37,638 nucleotides of DNA, taken from the NCBI GenBank assembly GCA_905479395.1, contig CAJQMI010000143.1, forward strand, positions 1 through 37,638, read 5' to 3'. The notes under the pieces were generated by a model. That model did no database searches. It was not told the origin of the DNA and worked only from the letters and a program-made list of their open reading frames with translations. The translations under genes were made by a program, and so were the position numbers. The stretch comes from an uncultured Flavobacteriales bacterium (GTDB lineage Bacteria; Bacteroidota; Bacteroidia; Flavobacteriales_D; Sanyastnellaceae). The first letter of the stretch is position 1. Each line of letters begins with the position of its first letter. Below are positions 26,036-33,859 of the stretch, piece by piece.

Positions 26036-28444
26036 ATGCACGTATTAAAAAGAGACGGACGTAAGGAGCCCGTTCAATTCGATAAAATAACAGCAAGAGT
26101 AAAAAAGCTTTGCTACGAATTGCACCCAGCCGTGGATCCTGTGAAAGTCGCTATGCGCGTGATTGAAGGAGTATATGACGGTGTCACAACGACCGAATTA
26201 GACAACCTAGCTGCTGAGGTTGCCGCAACGAATGCGGTAACGCATCCGGACTACGCAAGCCTTGCAAGCCGCATTGCATTGTCGAATTTGCACAAGTCAA
26301 CCAAAAAGTCTTTTGCTGAGACGATGGAAGACCTGCACAACTATGTCGATCCAATCACTCAAAAGAATGCGTCATTGGTTGCTACCGATGTCATTGAAAT
26401 TATTCGCGAACAGGCTGATTTCTTGGACTCGCAAATTATTTATGACCGCGACTTCAATTACGACTACTTCGGATTTAAAACGCTCGAGCGCAGCTACCTG
26501 CTCAAAATCAATGGCGAAATTGTAGAGCGACCGCAACACATGCTCATGCGTGTTGCTGTTGGAATCCACAAGGATGACATGGATGCCGTTGTGACCACTT
26601 ACAACCTGATGAGTGATGGTTGGTTCACGCATGCCACTCCGACCCTCTTCAATTCTGGAACTCCGAAGCCGCAAATGTCCAGTTGCTTCCTCTTGACAAC
26701 TCAGGAGGATAGCATCAGTGGCATTTATGACACCCTCAAGCAATGCGCTAAGATTTCGCAAAATGCGGGTGGCATCGGACTGTCCATTCATGATATTCGC
26801 GCCACAGGTTCATACATCAAAGGCACCAATGGCACGTCCAATGGTATTGTGCCAATGTTGCGTGTATTCAATGATACTGCTCGTTATGTCGACCAGGGAG
26901 GAGGAAAACGCAAAGGATCTTTTGCCGTTTACATCGAGCCTTGGCACGCCGACATCTTCGACTTTCTTGAATTGAAGAAGAACCACGGAAAGGAAGAACA
27001 ACGCGCGCGCGACTTGTTCTATGCGCTTTGGATTCCAGACCTGTTTATGAAACGTGTTGAGGAGAATGGTGACTGGACACTCATGTGTCCCAACGAATGC
27101 CCTGGGCTTGCTGACACGCACAGTGCTGAGTTTGAGGCACTGTACACCAAATACGAAGCTGAGGGAAAGGGGCGCAAGACCATCAAAGCCCAAGAATTGT
27201 GGTTCAAAGTACTGGAATCACAAATCGAAACTGGAACTCCTTATATGCTTTACAAGGATGCGGCAAACGCCAAATCCAATCAGCAGAACTTGGGAACCAT
27301 CAAGTCTTCGAACCTCTGTACGGAGATCATCGAATACACAGCACCAGACGAAGTCGCGGTTTGCAACCTTGCATCCGTGGCGTTGCCGAAGTATGTCAAT
27401 GACGGCAAATTCGACCATGACAAGCTGTTTGAAGTCACCTACCAAGTGACCCGCAATTTGAACCGAATCATCGACCGCAATTACTATCCGATCGTTGAGG
27501 CGCGCAACTCAAACATGCGTCACCGCCCCATCGGATTGGGTGTTCAGGGATTGGCTGATGTCTTCATCCTCATGCGTCACCCTTTTGATTCAGATGAAGC
27601 CCGTGCCTTGAACCGCGAAATATTCGAAACCATCTACTATGCGGCGTGCACAGCGTCCAAGGATATGGCCAAAGAAGAGGGCGCTTATGAAACTTTCAAA
27701 GGATCGCCTGCATCCGAAGGAAAACTGCAATTCGACATGTGGGGTGTCACCCCTACCGATCGTTGGGAGTGGAACGTTTTGAAGGAAGAGATAAAGGAAC
27801 ACGGATTGCGAAATTCTTTGTTGCTCGCCCCAATGCCCACAGCTTCAACTGCTCAGATCCTCGGCAACAACGAATGCTTTGAGCCTTACACGTCCAACAT
27901 TTACACACGCCGCGTGCTTTCAGGTGAATTTATCATCGTGAACAAGCACCTGTTGCGTGACTTGACGAAACTGGGGCTTTGGGATGATGACATGAAAAAC
28001 CGCATCATCGCTGCCAACGGTTCCATCCAAAACATCAACGAGATTCCCGACAATCTTAAAGCCTTGTACCGCACTGCTTGGGAAATTCCTCAGCGCGCTT
28101 TGATTGATATGTCCGCAGATCGAGGAGCTTACATTTGTCAGTCTCAATCGTTGAATGTCTTCATGGAGAACGTGAATACAGCCAAATTAACTTCCATGCA
28201 TTTCTACTCGTGGAAGAAAGGGCTGAAAACTGGGATGTATTACTTGCGAACGAAGGCAGCAACTGATGCCATTAAATTCACCGTGGACAAGAAATATAAA
28301 GAAGTACCAGCCACCGCAAAAGCAGCTGTTCCTGAGGCTCCAGAGGCCCCACGAAAAGCAATCCAGGACATGACCGATGAAGAACAAGCAGCTATGGCAT
28401 GTTCCATCGAAAATGGAGATGACTGTGAGATGTGCAGTGGATGA
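26036..28444 (+). CDS. nrdA: Class Ia ribonucleotide reductase large subunit (eukaryotic type)
   Basis: This 802-aa catalytic subunit reduces NDPs to dNDPs. An ATP-cone allosteric domain occupies about residues 1-90 ([17 protein letters not shown]). The catalytic Cys217, Asn426, Cys428, Glu430 and Cys443 are each one residue below their human RRM1 counterparts (218, 427, 429, 431, 444). The C-terminal redox pair Cys797/Cys800 (CEMCSG) matches the end of the human protein. A short Ala/Pro-rich linker precedes it. The similarity to eukaryotic R1 covers the whole length. It is co-transcribed with nrdB and ends 29 bases before a strong terminator. dATP inhibition through the ATP cone is expected. 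Confidence 0.98.
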   Translation: MHVLKRDGRKEPVQFDKITARVKKLCYELHPAVDPVKVAMRVIEGVYDGVTTTELDNLAAEVAATNAVTHPDYASLASRIALSNLHKSTKKSFAETMEDLHNYVDPITQKNASLVATDVIEIIREQADFLDSQIIYDRDFNYDYFGFKTLERSYLLKINGEIVERPQHMLMRVAVGIHKDDMDAVVTTYNLMSDGWFTHATPTLFNSGTPKPQMSSCFLLTTQEDSISGIYDTLKQCAKISQNAGGIGLSIHDIRATGSYIKGTNGTSNGIVPMLRVFNDTARYVDQGGGKRKGSFAVYIEPWHADIFDFLELKKNHGKEEQRARDLFYALWIPDLFMKRVEENGDWTLMCPNECPGLADTHSAEFEALYTKYEAEGKGRKTIKAQELWFKVLESQIETGTPYMLYKDAANAKSNQQNLGTIKSSNLCTEIIEYTAPDEVAVCNLASVALPKYVNDGKFDHDKLFEVTYQVTRNLNRIIDRNYYPIVEARNSNMRHRPIGLGVQGLADVFILMRHPFDSDEARALNREIFETIYYAACTASKDMAKEEGAYETFKGSPASEGKLQFDMWGVTPTDRWEWNVLKEEIKEHGLRNSLLLAPMPTASTAQILGNNECFEPYTSNIYTRRVLSGEFIIVNKHLLRDLTKLGLWDDDMKNRIIAANGSIQNINEIPDNLKALYRTAWEIPQRALIDMSADRGAYICQSQSLNVFMENVNTAKLTSMHFYSWKKGLKTGMYYLRTKAATDAIKFTVDKKYKEVPATAKAAVPEAPEAPRKAIQDMTDEEQAAMACSIENGDDCEMCSG

Positions 28445-28473
28445 TTTATGAATTGCCCTAACAACCTCGAAAG

Positions 28474-28507
28474 ACCGCATCCATCATTGAATGGGTGCGG
28501 TTTTTTT
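28474..28507 (+). terminator. Rho-independent terminator of nrdBA
   Basis: An 11-bp stem with one G-T pair (ACCGCATCCAT / ATGGGTGCGGT) and a 6-base loop is followed by seven T. It lies 29 bases after the nrdA stop, facing the heme A synthase gene. Confidence 0.9.
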
Positions 28508-28535
28508 GTGAGAAATCCAAGGTGAAAGCTGAGCC

Positions 28536-29591
28536 TCAAGCCTCACGTGAAGCCAGAATCGCCCAAAAGTTGAGCAGCAGTAGCCCAACAGCCAAAAGCA
28601 AATGGAGCGGTTGTAATATCGCTGGCATCGCCAGTAAAACAAACGTTACTCCAGATATCATTTGGACCGCTATCAGTGCCAATGACCACTGCGCAGTGGT
28701 CTTTATCGCAGTCTTCTTTCTCAATTCTGGTGCAATCCAAATCAGCTGAGATACCAATACAAGCCACGATCCTGAGCGGTGAAACTTCCACCATTGAGGA
28801 AGTCCCGCCAACAAATTTGGGCGTTCAATGCCGAGATGAAGCAAAGCGTCAATCTGCTCCCTGACTTGTGTCCCTGCAATCAATTGCGCCAACGTGAGGA
28901 CAGCAGCTAGAATCAACCAGAACCTTCGATCGACTCCTTTTGAATTGGTCCAATTGTCATGACGCACTGAATGCAAGATTAGAGCCAGCGCCATGAGGAT
29001 GAACACAGCACCCAACATGTGCAATGTGATGGAAAATGGAATCAGATTTCCATCCACCACTTTTTTCCCCATCCAGGCCACCAAACCCAAAAAAAACAAA
29101 TGCACCACCGCCCAAGTAAACGGACGCCAAAGACCGTATTTCCAGCCTCCAAAGAATGACAGTGCCAACAACAACAATGCAGGAATCCCCGTCAATGCAC
29201 CGATGAGCCGATTGATGAATTCTACCCATGTATGCACTGGATTGAAAATAGCGTAGCTGTGCCTTGTATACGGTTCCCAAACTCCGAGCAACCGTTCGCT
29301 CTCAAAATCACCTGCAACCACCTCGTGCTGTGCGACCCATAGCGTATCGTTTGCTATGAGCATTCGTCCCGTATCGTATGCCTCCCCCTTTTTCCAAGTC
29401 ACCTCTTGCACTTCAGTCGGTGGAATCAACAACCCGAAACATTTGGGCCAATCAGGGCAACCCATTCCAGAACCTGTCATACGAACCACACTTCCTGCCA
29501 AAACAACAAGTGAGGTCATGACCAGAGCGACTCGGGTGAGGCGTCGCAATGACCGTTTGATGCGATCAGTTGATTGCGGCTCCTTTGGCAA
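28536..29591 (-). CDS. ctaA: Heme A synthase (CtaA/COX15)
   Basis: This 351-aa protein has about eight membrane helices. It oxidises the C8 methyl of heme O to formyl, giving heme A for cytochrome c oxidase. His191 (LHMLGA), His271 (KFHRSGS) and His330 (LHLLLA) match three of the four conserved histidines of B. subtilis CtaA. The first site, in the ExxHR motif, reads Glu124-Phe-Ile-Asn127-Arg, so His is replaced by Asn. The Cys pair of the first loop is Cys45/Cys51 (GCPDWPKC). The frame opens with TTG at 29591, inside the 3' end of the metal-binding lipoprotein gene. No ATG precedes the first helix, so a TTG start and coupling are likely. COX10 is not in the window. Confidence 0.93.
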   Translation of the reverse strand: MPKEPQSTDRIKRSLRRLTRVALVMTSLVVLAGSVVRMTGSGMGCPDWPKCFGLLIPPTEVQEVTWKKGEAYDTGRMLIANDTLWVAQHEVVAGDFESERLLGVWEPYTRHSYAIFNPVHTWVEFINRLIGALTGIPALLLLALSFFGGWKYGLWRPFTWAVVHLFFLGLVAWMGKKVVDGNLIPFSITLHMLGAVFILMALALILHSVRHDNWTNSKGVDRRFWLILAAVLTLAQLIAGTQVREQIDALLHLGIERPNLLAGLPQWWKFHRSGSWLVLVSQLIWIAPELRKKTAIKTTAQWSLALIAVQMISGVTFVLLAMPAILQPLHLLLAVGLLLLNFWAILASREA

Positions 29592-29988
29592 AATGAATGA
29601 CTTCTACCGCCTCTACGGCGTACAACTTCCCATCGGCAATGCCCGCAATTGTCTCCACCAATCCGTCCACCTCTACCACTCGCTCATCGTATTCAACCTC
29701 AGCGTAATTCAATTCTCGATCCTCCTCAAACGCAATGGTCACATTCGCAACACCATCGACTTTCAGCAATTCTTTTTTGATTTTACCTCCACAGGCATGA
29801 GCGCACATCATTCCCGAAACATCCATACGGGCCATGGTCAAATCAGGTGTTCCGTTTTTGTGGTGCTCCGTGACTTCATAGGAGGCCGTTGAGGACTCAC
29901 AGCCGGTGAAACCAAATGACAACACGACAAGGCAGCACGTAAAAACAAACGGGCACTTTATCTGTAGAGAGTAACAATCCATGTGCAT
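29566..29988 (-). CDS. Heavy-metal-associated (HMA) domain lipoprotein
   Basis: This 140-aa protein has a lipoprotein signal with lipobox FTGC near residue 29. An HMA ferredoxin-like domain follows, with the metal motif GMMCAHACGG (Cys-x3-Cys, a form I recall in Bacteroidota HMA proteins, compared with the usual CxxC). It probably binds Cu(I) in the periplasm or at a membrane face. The 3' end overlaps the heme A synthase frame by 26 bases, which suggests a shared role in cytochrome c oxidase assembly. The frame opens at 30030, but a TATATTTG promoter element lies inside that extension, so the start is the ATG at 29988 (or 29982). The first of these is exactly four bases after the element. Confidence 0.82.
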   Translation of the reverse strand: MHMDCYSLQIKCPFVFTCCLVVLSFGFTGCESSTASYEVTEHHKNGTPDLTMARMDVSGMMCAHACGGKIKKELLKVDGVANVTIAFEEDRELNYAEVEYDERVVEVDGLVETIAGIADGKLYAVEAVEVIHFAKGAAIN

Positions 29989-29992
29989 GCCG

Positions 29993-30000
29993 CAAATATA
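29993..30000 (-). promoter_or_regulatory. -7 element before the HMA lipoprotein gene
   Basis: TATATTTG on the minus strand matches TAnnTTTG and is followed by CGGC and then ATG at 29988. No TTG is found at 17-23 bases upstream. The divergent EamA gene starts at 30049. Confidence 0.5.
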
Positions 30001-30048
30001 CGCCGGTGAACAACGACAGATACCCAACATAATCTAATTTCACACCCC

Positions 30049-30981
30049 ATGGCAAGTCACTCATCCCCCAAGAAAAAATGGGCACCTGCTCTCATTTTGT
30101 TGCTCCTTGGCTTCGTTTGGGGCAGCAGTTTCATTTTGATGAAATGGGGATTATTTGCTTCCGACGGAACCGCACTTTTTCCACCCGTTGAACTTGCCGC
30201 TTTGCGCATTGCCATCGCTGGCATTGCACTCTTGCCCATCTCACTGAGGCATTGGAGAAAGTTAAACAGAGAGCAGTGGATTTGGGTAAGTTTCATTGGG
30301 GTGGTTGGCAGTTTTATCCCCGCCATCTTATTCGCAACAGCACAAACCGCGCTTCCAAGTGCAATGGCCGGAATGCTCAACGCCCTCAGTCCAATTTGGA
30401 CTCTGTTGATCGGTTTGGCCATATTCGGTGTCAGTATTCAGCGCAATCAAATCGGAGGGATTGCCGTTGGATTTCTTGGGACCCTGTGGCTCATCCATGC
30501 GCAGCAATCAGCCAGTGCAATAGCAGGAAGTGATGTTCAATCCATCCTCGTCCCGAGTATTCTGCTCGTGATCGCCACTGTCTGTTACGGAATTAGCGTC
30601 AACATCACACGTGAAAAACTCCAACAGATCACAAGCCCTGTGATCGCAGCATGCTCCCTGGGACTCGTCGCCCTGCCTGCCTGCTTGGTTTTCCTCAATG
30701 GTGATATTCCACACTTGATCGTGGCTCATCCAGATGGCTTGCAAGGGCTTGCCGCTGTCGCCGTTCTTGGTGCCTTTGGTACAGCTGGCGCGTTGATCCT
30801 CTTCAATCAACTCATCGCATGGACAAGCGCCGTCACTGCTGCTTCTGTAACCTACATCATACCGCTGTTTGCTGCGCTCTGGGGCTGGTGGGACGGTGAA
30901 CTATTAAACACGCAGCATCTTTCAGCTGGAGCGTGCATATTAACTGGTGTATGGCTAACCAATCGCAAAACGAGAAAATGA
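30049..30981 (+). CDS. EamA/DMT-family permease (second)
   Basis: This 310-aa integral membrane protein has about ten helices in two EamA repeats. The first helix reads ILLLLGFVWGSSFILMKWG, and the ALRIAIAGIALLP and LFATAQTALPSAMAGMLNAL segments follow the usual pattern of the family. The second half carries TAGALILFNQLIAWTSAVTAASVTYIIPLFA. The substrate is unknown. The N-terminus is basic (MASHSSPKKKW) and the C-terminus ends in NRKTRK, which fits the positive-inside rule with both ends in the cytoplasm. It starts 60 bases from the divergent HMA lipoprotein gene. A TAATTTCA about 20 bases upstream is a poor -7 match. Confidence 0.92.
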   Translation: MASHSSPKKKWAPALILLLLGFVWGSSFILMKWGLFASDGTALFPPVELAALRIAIAGIALLPISLRHWRKLNREQWIWVSFIGVVGSFIPAILFATAQTALPSAMAGMLNALSPIWTLLIGLAIFGVSIQRNQIGGIAVGFLGTLWLIHAQQSASAIAGSDVQSILVPSILLVIATVCYGISVNITREKLQQITSPVIAACSLGLVALPACLVFLNGDIPHLIVAHPDGLQGLAAVAVLGAFGTAGALILFNQLIAWTSAVTAASVTYIIPLFAALWGWWDGELLNTQHLSAGACILTGVWLTNRKTRK

Positions 30982-31015
30982 ATTGAAACCACGCAGAAGA
31001 CAATTCGTGGAATTG

Positions 31016-31046
31016 TTGAAAAGTTCCGAAGTTTCCTATACCTTTG
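31016..31046 (+). promoter_or_regulatory. Bacteroidota promoter for rplU-rpmA
   Basis: A TTG at 31016-31018 and TACCTTTG at 31039-31046 are separated by 20 bases, which fits the -33/-7 arrangement of Bacteroidota promoters. The leader to the rplU ATG is about 32 bases and begins with a small CCCC/GGGG hairpin (31050-31064). This is the only promoter in the window with both elements. Confidence 0.72.
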
Positions 31047-31083
31047 CCACCCCTATTTTCGGGGACCATTATACAATCGAATC

Positions 31084-31503
31084 ATGTATGCAATCGTAGA
31101 GATCGCAGGGCACCAGTTCAAGGTAGAGAAAGACCAGCAGGTTTTCGTCAACCGATTGGACGTTGAAGAAGGCAAGAAGGTCAAGTTTGACCGCGTCCTC
31201 CTCATCGACAATAAGGGAGATGTAACTGTTGGCGCCCCAGCGATAAGCGGCGCGGAAGTGTCAGCTCAGGTTGAACGCCACCTCAAAGGCGACAAAGTTC
31301 TGATCTTCAAAAAGAAGCGTCGGAAAGGTTACCAAAAGTTGAATGGTTTCCGTGCTTCATTGACGGAAATCAAGATCACTGGAATCAAAGCTGGAGGCAC
31401 CCAAAAAGCTGCAGCCGAAAAGCCAGCAGCGAAGGCTCCAGCAGCGAAGAAGCCGGCAGCGAAGAAGCCGGCAGCCACCAAAACGAAGAAAACTGAAGAA
31501 TAA
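31084..31503 (+). CDS. rplU: 50S ribosomal protein L21 with Lys/Ala/Pro tail
   Basis: This 139-aa protein has a standard L21 body at residues 1-103 ([18 protein letters not shown] at the start, [15 protein letters not shown] near the 23S rRNA contact). A C-terminal tail of about 36 residues follows, made of KPAAK-type units. E. coli L21 is 103 aa, so the tail is extra. Lys/Ala tails on ribosomal proteins are frequent in Bacteroidota, and the tail here comes from a 15-bp tandem repeat in the DNA. It is the first gene of the rplU-rpmA pair. Its stop overlaps the rpmA start (TAATG). Confidence 0.97.
   Translation: MYAIVEIAGHQFKVEKDQQVFVNRLDVEEGKKVKFDRVLLIDNKGDVTVGAPAISGAEVSAQVERHLKGDKVLIFKKKRRKGYQKLNGFRASLTEIKITGIKAGGTQKAAAEKPAAKAPAAKKPAAKKPAATKTKKTEE
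31426..31470 (+). repeat. 15-bp tandem repeat inside rplU tail
   Basis: Three units begin GCAGCGAAG. The last two (31441-31455 and 31456-31470) are identical and the first differs at a few bases. Each encodes five residues of the AAK-P type. The length of the tail could vary by slippage without breaking the frame. Confidence 0.8.
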
Positions 31504-31766
31504 TGGCGCATAAAAAAGGTGTAGGAAGTTCGAAAAACGGACGTGAGTCAGAATCGAAACGGTTGGGTGTCAAGATCTTTGGCGGCCAAGGTTGCATTGC
31601 AGGAAACATCATCGTGCGCCAACGCGGCACAAAGCATCACCCCGGTGAGAATGTTGGAATCGGCAAAGACCATACCCTTTTTGCTCTGACTGACGGAGTC
31701 GTTGAATTCCGCAAAAAAGCAAACAATCGCTCTTTTGTTTCTGTTGTCCCTATGGGAGATTCCTGA
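31503..31766 (+). CDS. rpmA: 50S ribosomal protein L27
   Basis: This 87-aa protein has the family start [24 protein letters not shown] and the conserved [27 protein letters not shown]... pattern of L27, which reaches the peptidyl-transferase centre with its N-terminus. There is no N-terminal extension of the Firmicutes type that needs cleavage. The ATG shares its A with the rplU stop (TAATG), so translation is coupled. A terminator follows at 31830. Confidence 0.98.
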   Translation: MAHKKGVGSSKNGRESESKRLGVKIFGGQGCIAGNIIVRQRGTKHHPGENVGIGKDHTLFALTDGVVEFRKKANNRSFVSVVPMGDS

Positions 31767-31829
31767 AACAAAAAAAGACCGACAACGGAAGATATCGTTT
31801 CGATCTCTTTCGGTTAAACCATATTTGTG

Positions 31830-31870
31830 ACTCCCGACCCTTCATTGGGTTCGGGAGTTCTTTATTTTTA
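31830..31870 (+). terminator. Terminator after rplU-rpmA
   Basis: ACTCCCGACCC pairs with GGGTTCGGGAGT (one bulged T) around a 6-base loop and is followed by TCTTTATTTTT. An imperfect hairpin at about 31785-31816 lies just before it. It isolates rplU-rpmA from serS. Confidence 0.8.
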
Positions 31871-31923
31871 CACATTCACAGCTCGCCCTGTGCTGGAATA
31901 AATTCAATCATCGCCCATTAGCC

Positions 31924-33198
31924 ATGCTCACCATACAATCGTTGCGAGAAGAGAGAGAGCAAATTGCAGCCGCTTTAGATAAGCGACACATCGACGCACG
32001 TCCCGACCTCGACCAAATCCTGCGTTGGGACGCAGAACGCCGCAGCACTCAAGCTCAATTGGATGATCTCCTCGCACAAAGCAATGCTCTGAGCCGTGAA
32101 ATCGGTTCCTTGATGCGCGAAGGAAAGCGCGATGAAGCAGAAGCCATCAAAGTAAAAACGGCATCCTTTAAAGAAGAAACGGCAGCACTGAAAGAGCAAA
32201 TGCAAGGCATCGAGCAGCAAATGCATGACGTCCTGTGCACCATTCCGAATGCACCACATAGCGATGTCGTGGCCGGACGCAATGCGGAGGACAATGTCGA
32301 AACATTCCGATCAGGCAATGCCGAAACGCTCGACCGCCACGCCAAACCTCACTGGGAGTTGGCCGAAGAAATGGACCTCATTGATTTCGAGCTCGGAGCG
32401 AAAGTAACTGGAGCTGGATTCCCATTTTACAAAGGGAAAGGAGCAAAGCTCCAACGAGGTCTCATTCAGTTCTTCTTGCAAAAAGCAGATGAAGCAGGAT
32501 ACACAGAGTACATCCCACCGCTCATGATCAATGCCGAAAGTGGCTTTGGTACAGGTCAACTGCCAGACAAAGAAGGGCAGATGTACCACATGCAAGCCGA
32601 CGAACTGTTCATGATTCCCACTGCTGAAGTGCCTTTGACCAACATCTACCGCGATGCCATTGTGAAAGAAGGTGATCTTCCCATCAAGCTTTGTGGTTAC
32701 ACCCCATGTTTCCGACGCGAAGCCGGCAGTTACGGCAAAGATGTTCGTGGACTGAATCGATTGCATCAATTTGACAAAGTAGAAATTGTACAACTCTCAC
32801 TACCAGACGAATCCTATGCGCTTTTGAACCAAATGGTCGAGCACATCAAAGGTTTGTTGGAAGGACTTGAACTCCCCTACCGCATTTTGCGTTTGTGTGG
32901 CGGTGACATGGGATTCACATCCGCCTTGACGTATGACTTTGAAGTCTGGAGTGCCGCCCAAGAACGCTGGCTTGAAGTAAGTTCTGTTTCCAATTTTGAA
33001 ACCTACCAAGCAAATCGCCTCAAATGCAGGTACAAGGGAGCTGAAGGAAAGACCCATTTGGTGCATACACTGAACGGTTCTGCACTCGCGCTCCCTCGCA
33101 TTGTCGCTGCTCTCCTCGAAAACCATCAAGACGAAAATGGCATTCAGATTCCAGCCGCACTGGCCCCATTTTGTGGATTTGAACGCATTGATGCCTGA
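31924..33198 (+). CDS. serS: Seryl-tRNA synthetase
   Basis: This 424-aa class II synthetase charges tRNA-Ser with serine in the cytosol. Residues 1-110 form the long antiparallel coiled coil that holds the tRNA variable arm. Motif 2 is in CFRREAGSYGKDVRGLNRLHQF and motif 3 in the region LPRIVAALLENHQDENG. The length is typical. The ATG at 31924 has no clear ribosome-binding site. The next gene starts 17 bases after the stop, and the TPR gene follows it, so the three probably form one transcript. Confidence 0.98.
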   Translation: MLTIQSLREEREQIAAALDKRHIDARPDLDQILRWDAERRSTQAQLDDLLAQSNALSREIGSLMREGKRDEAEAIKVKTASFKEETAALKEQMQGIEQQMHDVLCTIPNAPHSDVVAGRNAEDNVETFRSGNAETLDRHAKPHWELAEEMDLIDFELGAKVTGAGFPFYKGKGAKLQRGLIQFFLQKADEAGYTEYIPPLMINAESGFGTGQLPDKEGQMYHMQADELFMIPTAEVPLTNIYRDAIVKEGDLPIKLCGYTPCFRREAGSYGKDVRGLNRLHQFDKVEIVQLSLPDESYALLNQMVEHIKGLLEGLELPYRILRLCGGDMGFTSALTYDFEVWSAAQERWLEVSSVSNFETYQANRLKCRYKGAEGKTHLVHTLNGSALALPRIVAALLENHQDENGIQIPAALAPFCGFERIDA

Positions 33199-33214
33199 GC
33201 CAAAGGATCGAATC

Positions 33215-33835
33215 ATGCAAACAACCATCCATTCTCTGCTGTTCTTCTGGATTGTCGCAATGAGTCTTTGTGCGTGCGAAACCAACGTGGAATTTCAAAA
33301 CCAAGAAAACCAACTTGTTGGCTTGGCTGATTCCATTGAGATAGACGCACAAGCATTGGTGAGCATCCCGGCTGAGGACGCTGCAAATGCTTTTCAATGG
33401 GCACAGAAGAATCTTCGCGAATTTGAACTACTCTTGGAAGATGAAGACATGACGGTCACGCGAGAAGAAGGTGCAGTCATTTCGGAGGTTTCTCGGGCTC
33501 GACGCCTCCTCAAAGATCAATCCAAGCGACGTAAATCCTTGGCCAACAGTCAGAAGAGAACACTTCTTCAACTTCGGGGATTGGCGCAAGCTCTTGCCCA
33601 CGAAGCCACTCATGACAGCCAAGGCACCCCAATTGACTCGGCATACATCGCCCAGAATCTATCGCGTGAATTGGAAATGGGCCGATTGCTAAAAAACAGC
33701 ATCAACGAGACGCGCTCATATGCGTCACGTGGAATCGCAATAGTAGAAAAAATCAAGCCCAAAAGTGATAGCCTCCAAACCTCGCTAAGAGGACGTTTGG
33801 CTCGGCTCATCCTTGAACGTGGTTCTGTAGAATGA
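33215..33835 (+). CDS. Putative lipoprotein, helical, unknown function
   Basis: This 206-aa protein has a short signal peptide and a Cys in SLCACETN (about residue 20) that may be a lipobox, so it is probably anchored to an envelope membrane. The rest is mostly charged helix with coiled-coil-like heptads. No domain was recognised. The frame opens earlier at 33101 inside serS. I chose the ATG at 33215 because AAAGGA sits 9 bases upstream and the signal peptide then fits. An ATG at 33191 is also possible. It lies between serS and the TPR gene, 24 bases from the latter, and I recall a similar serS-linked lipoprotein in other Bacteroidota. Confidence 0.72.
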   Translation: MQTTIHSLLFFWIVAMSLCACETNVEFQNQENQLVGLADSIEIDAQALVSIPAEDAANAFQWAQKNLREFELLLEDEDMTVTREEGAVISEVSRARRLLKDQSKRRKSLANSQKRTLLQLRGLAQALAHEATHDSQGTPIDSAYIAQNLSRELEMGRLLKNSINETRSYASRGIAIVEKIKPKSDSLQTSLRGRLARLILERGSVE

Positions 33836-33859
33836 CCTCCATTTTCCACTGAAATTCGA

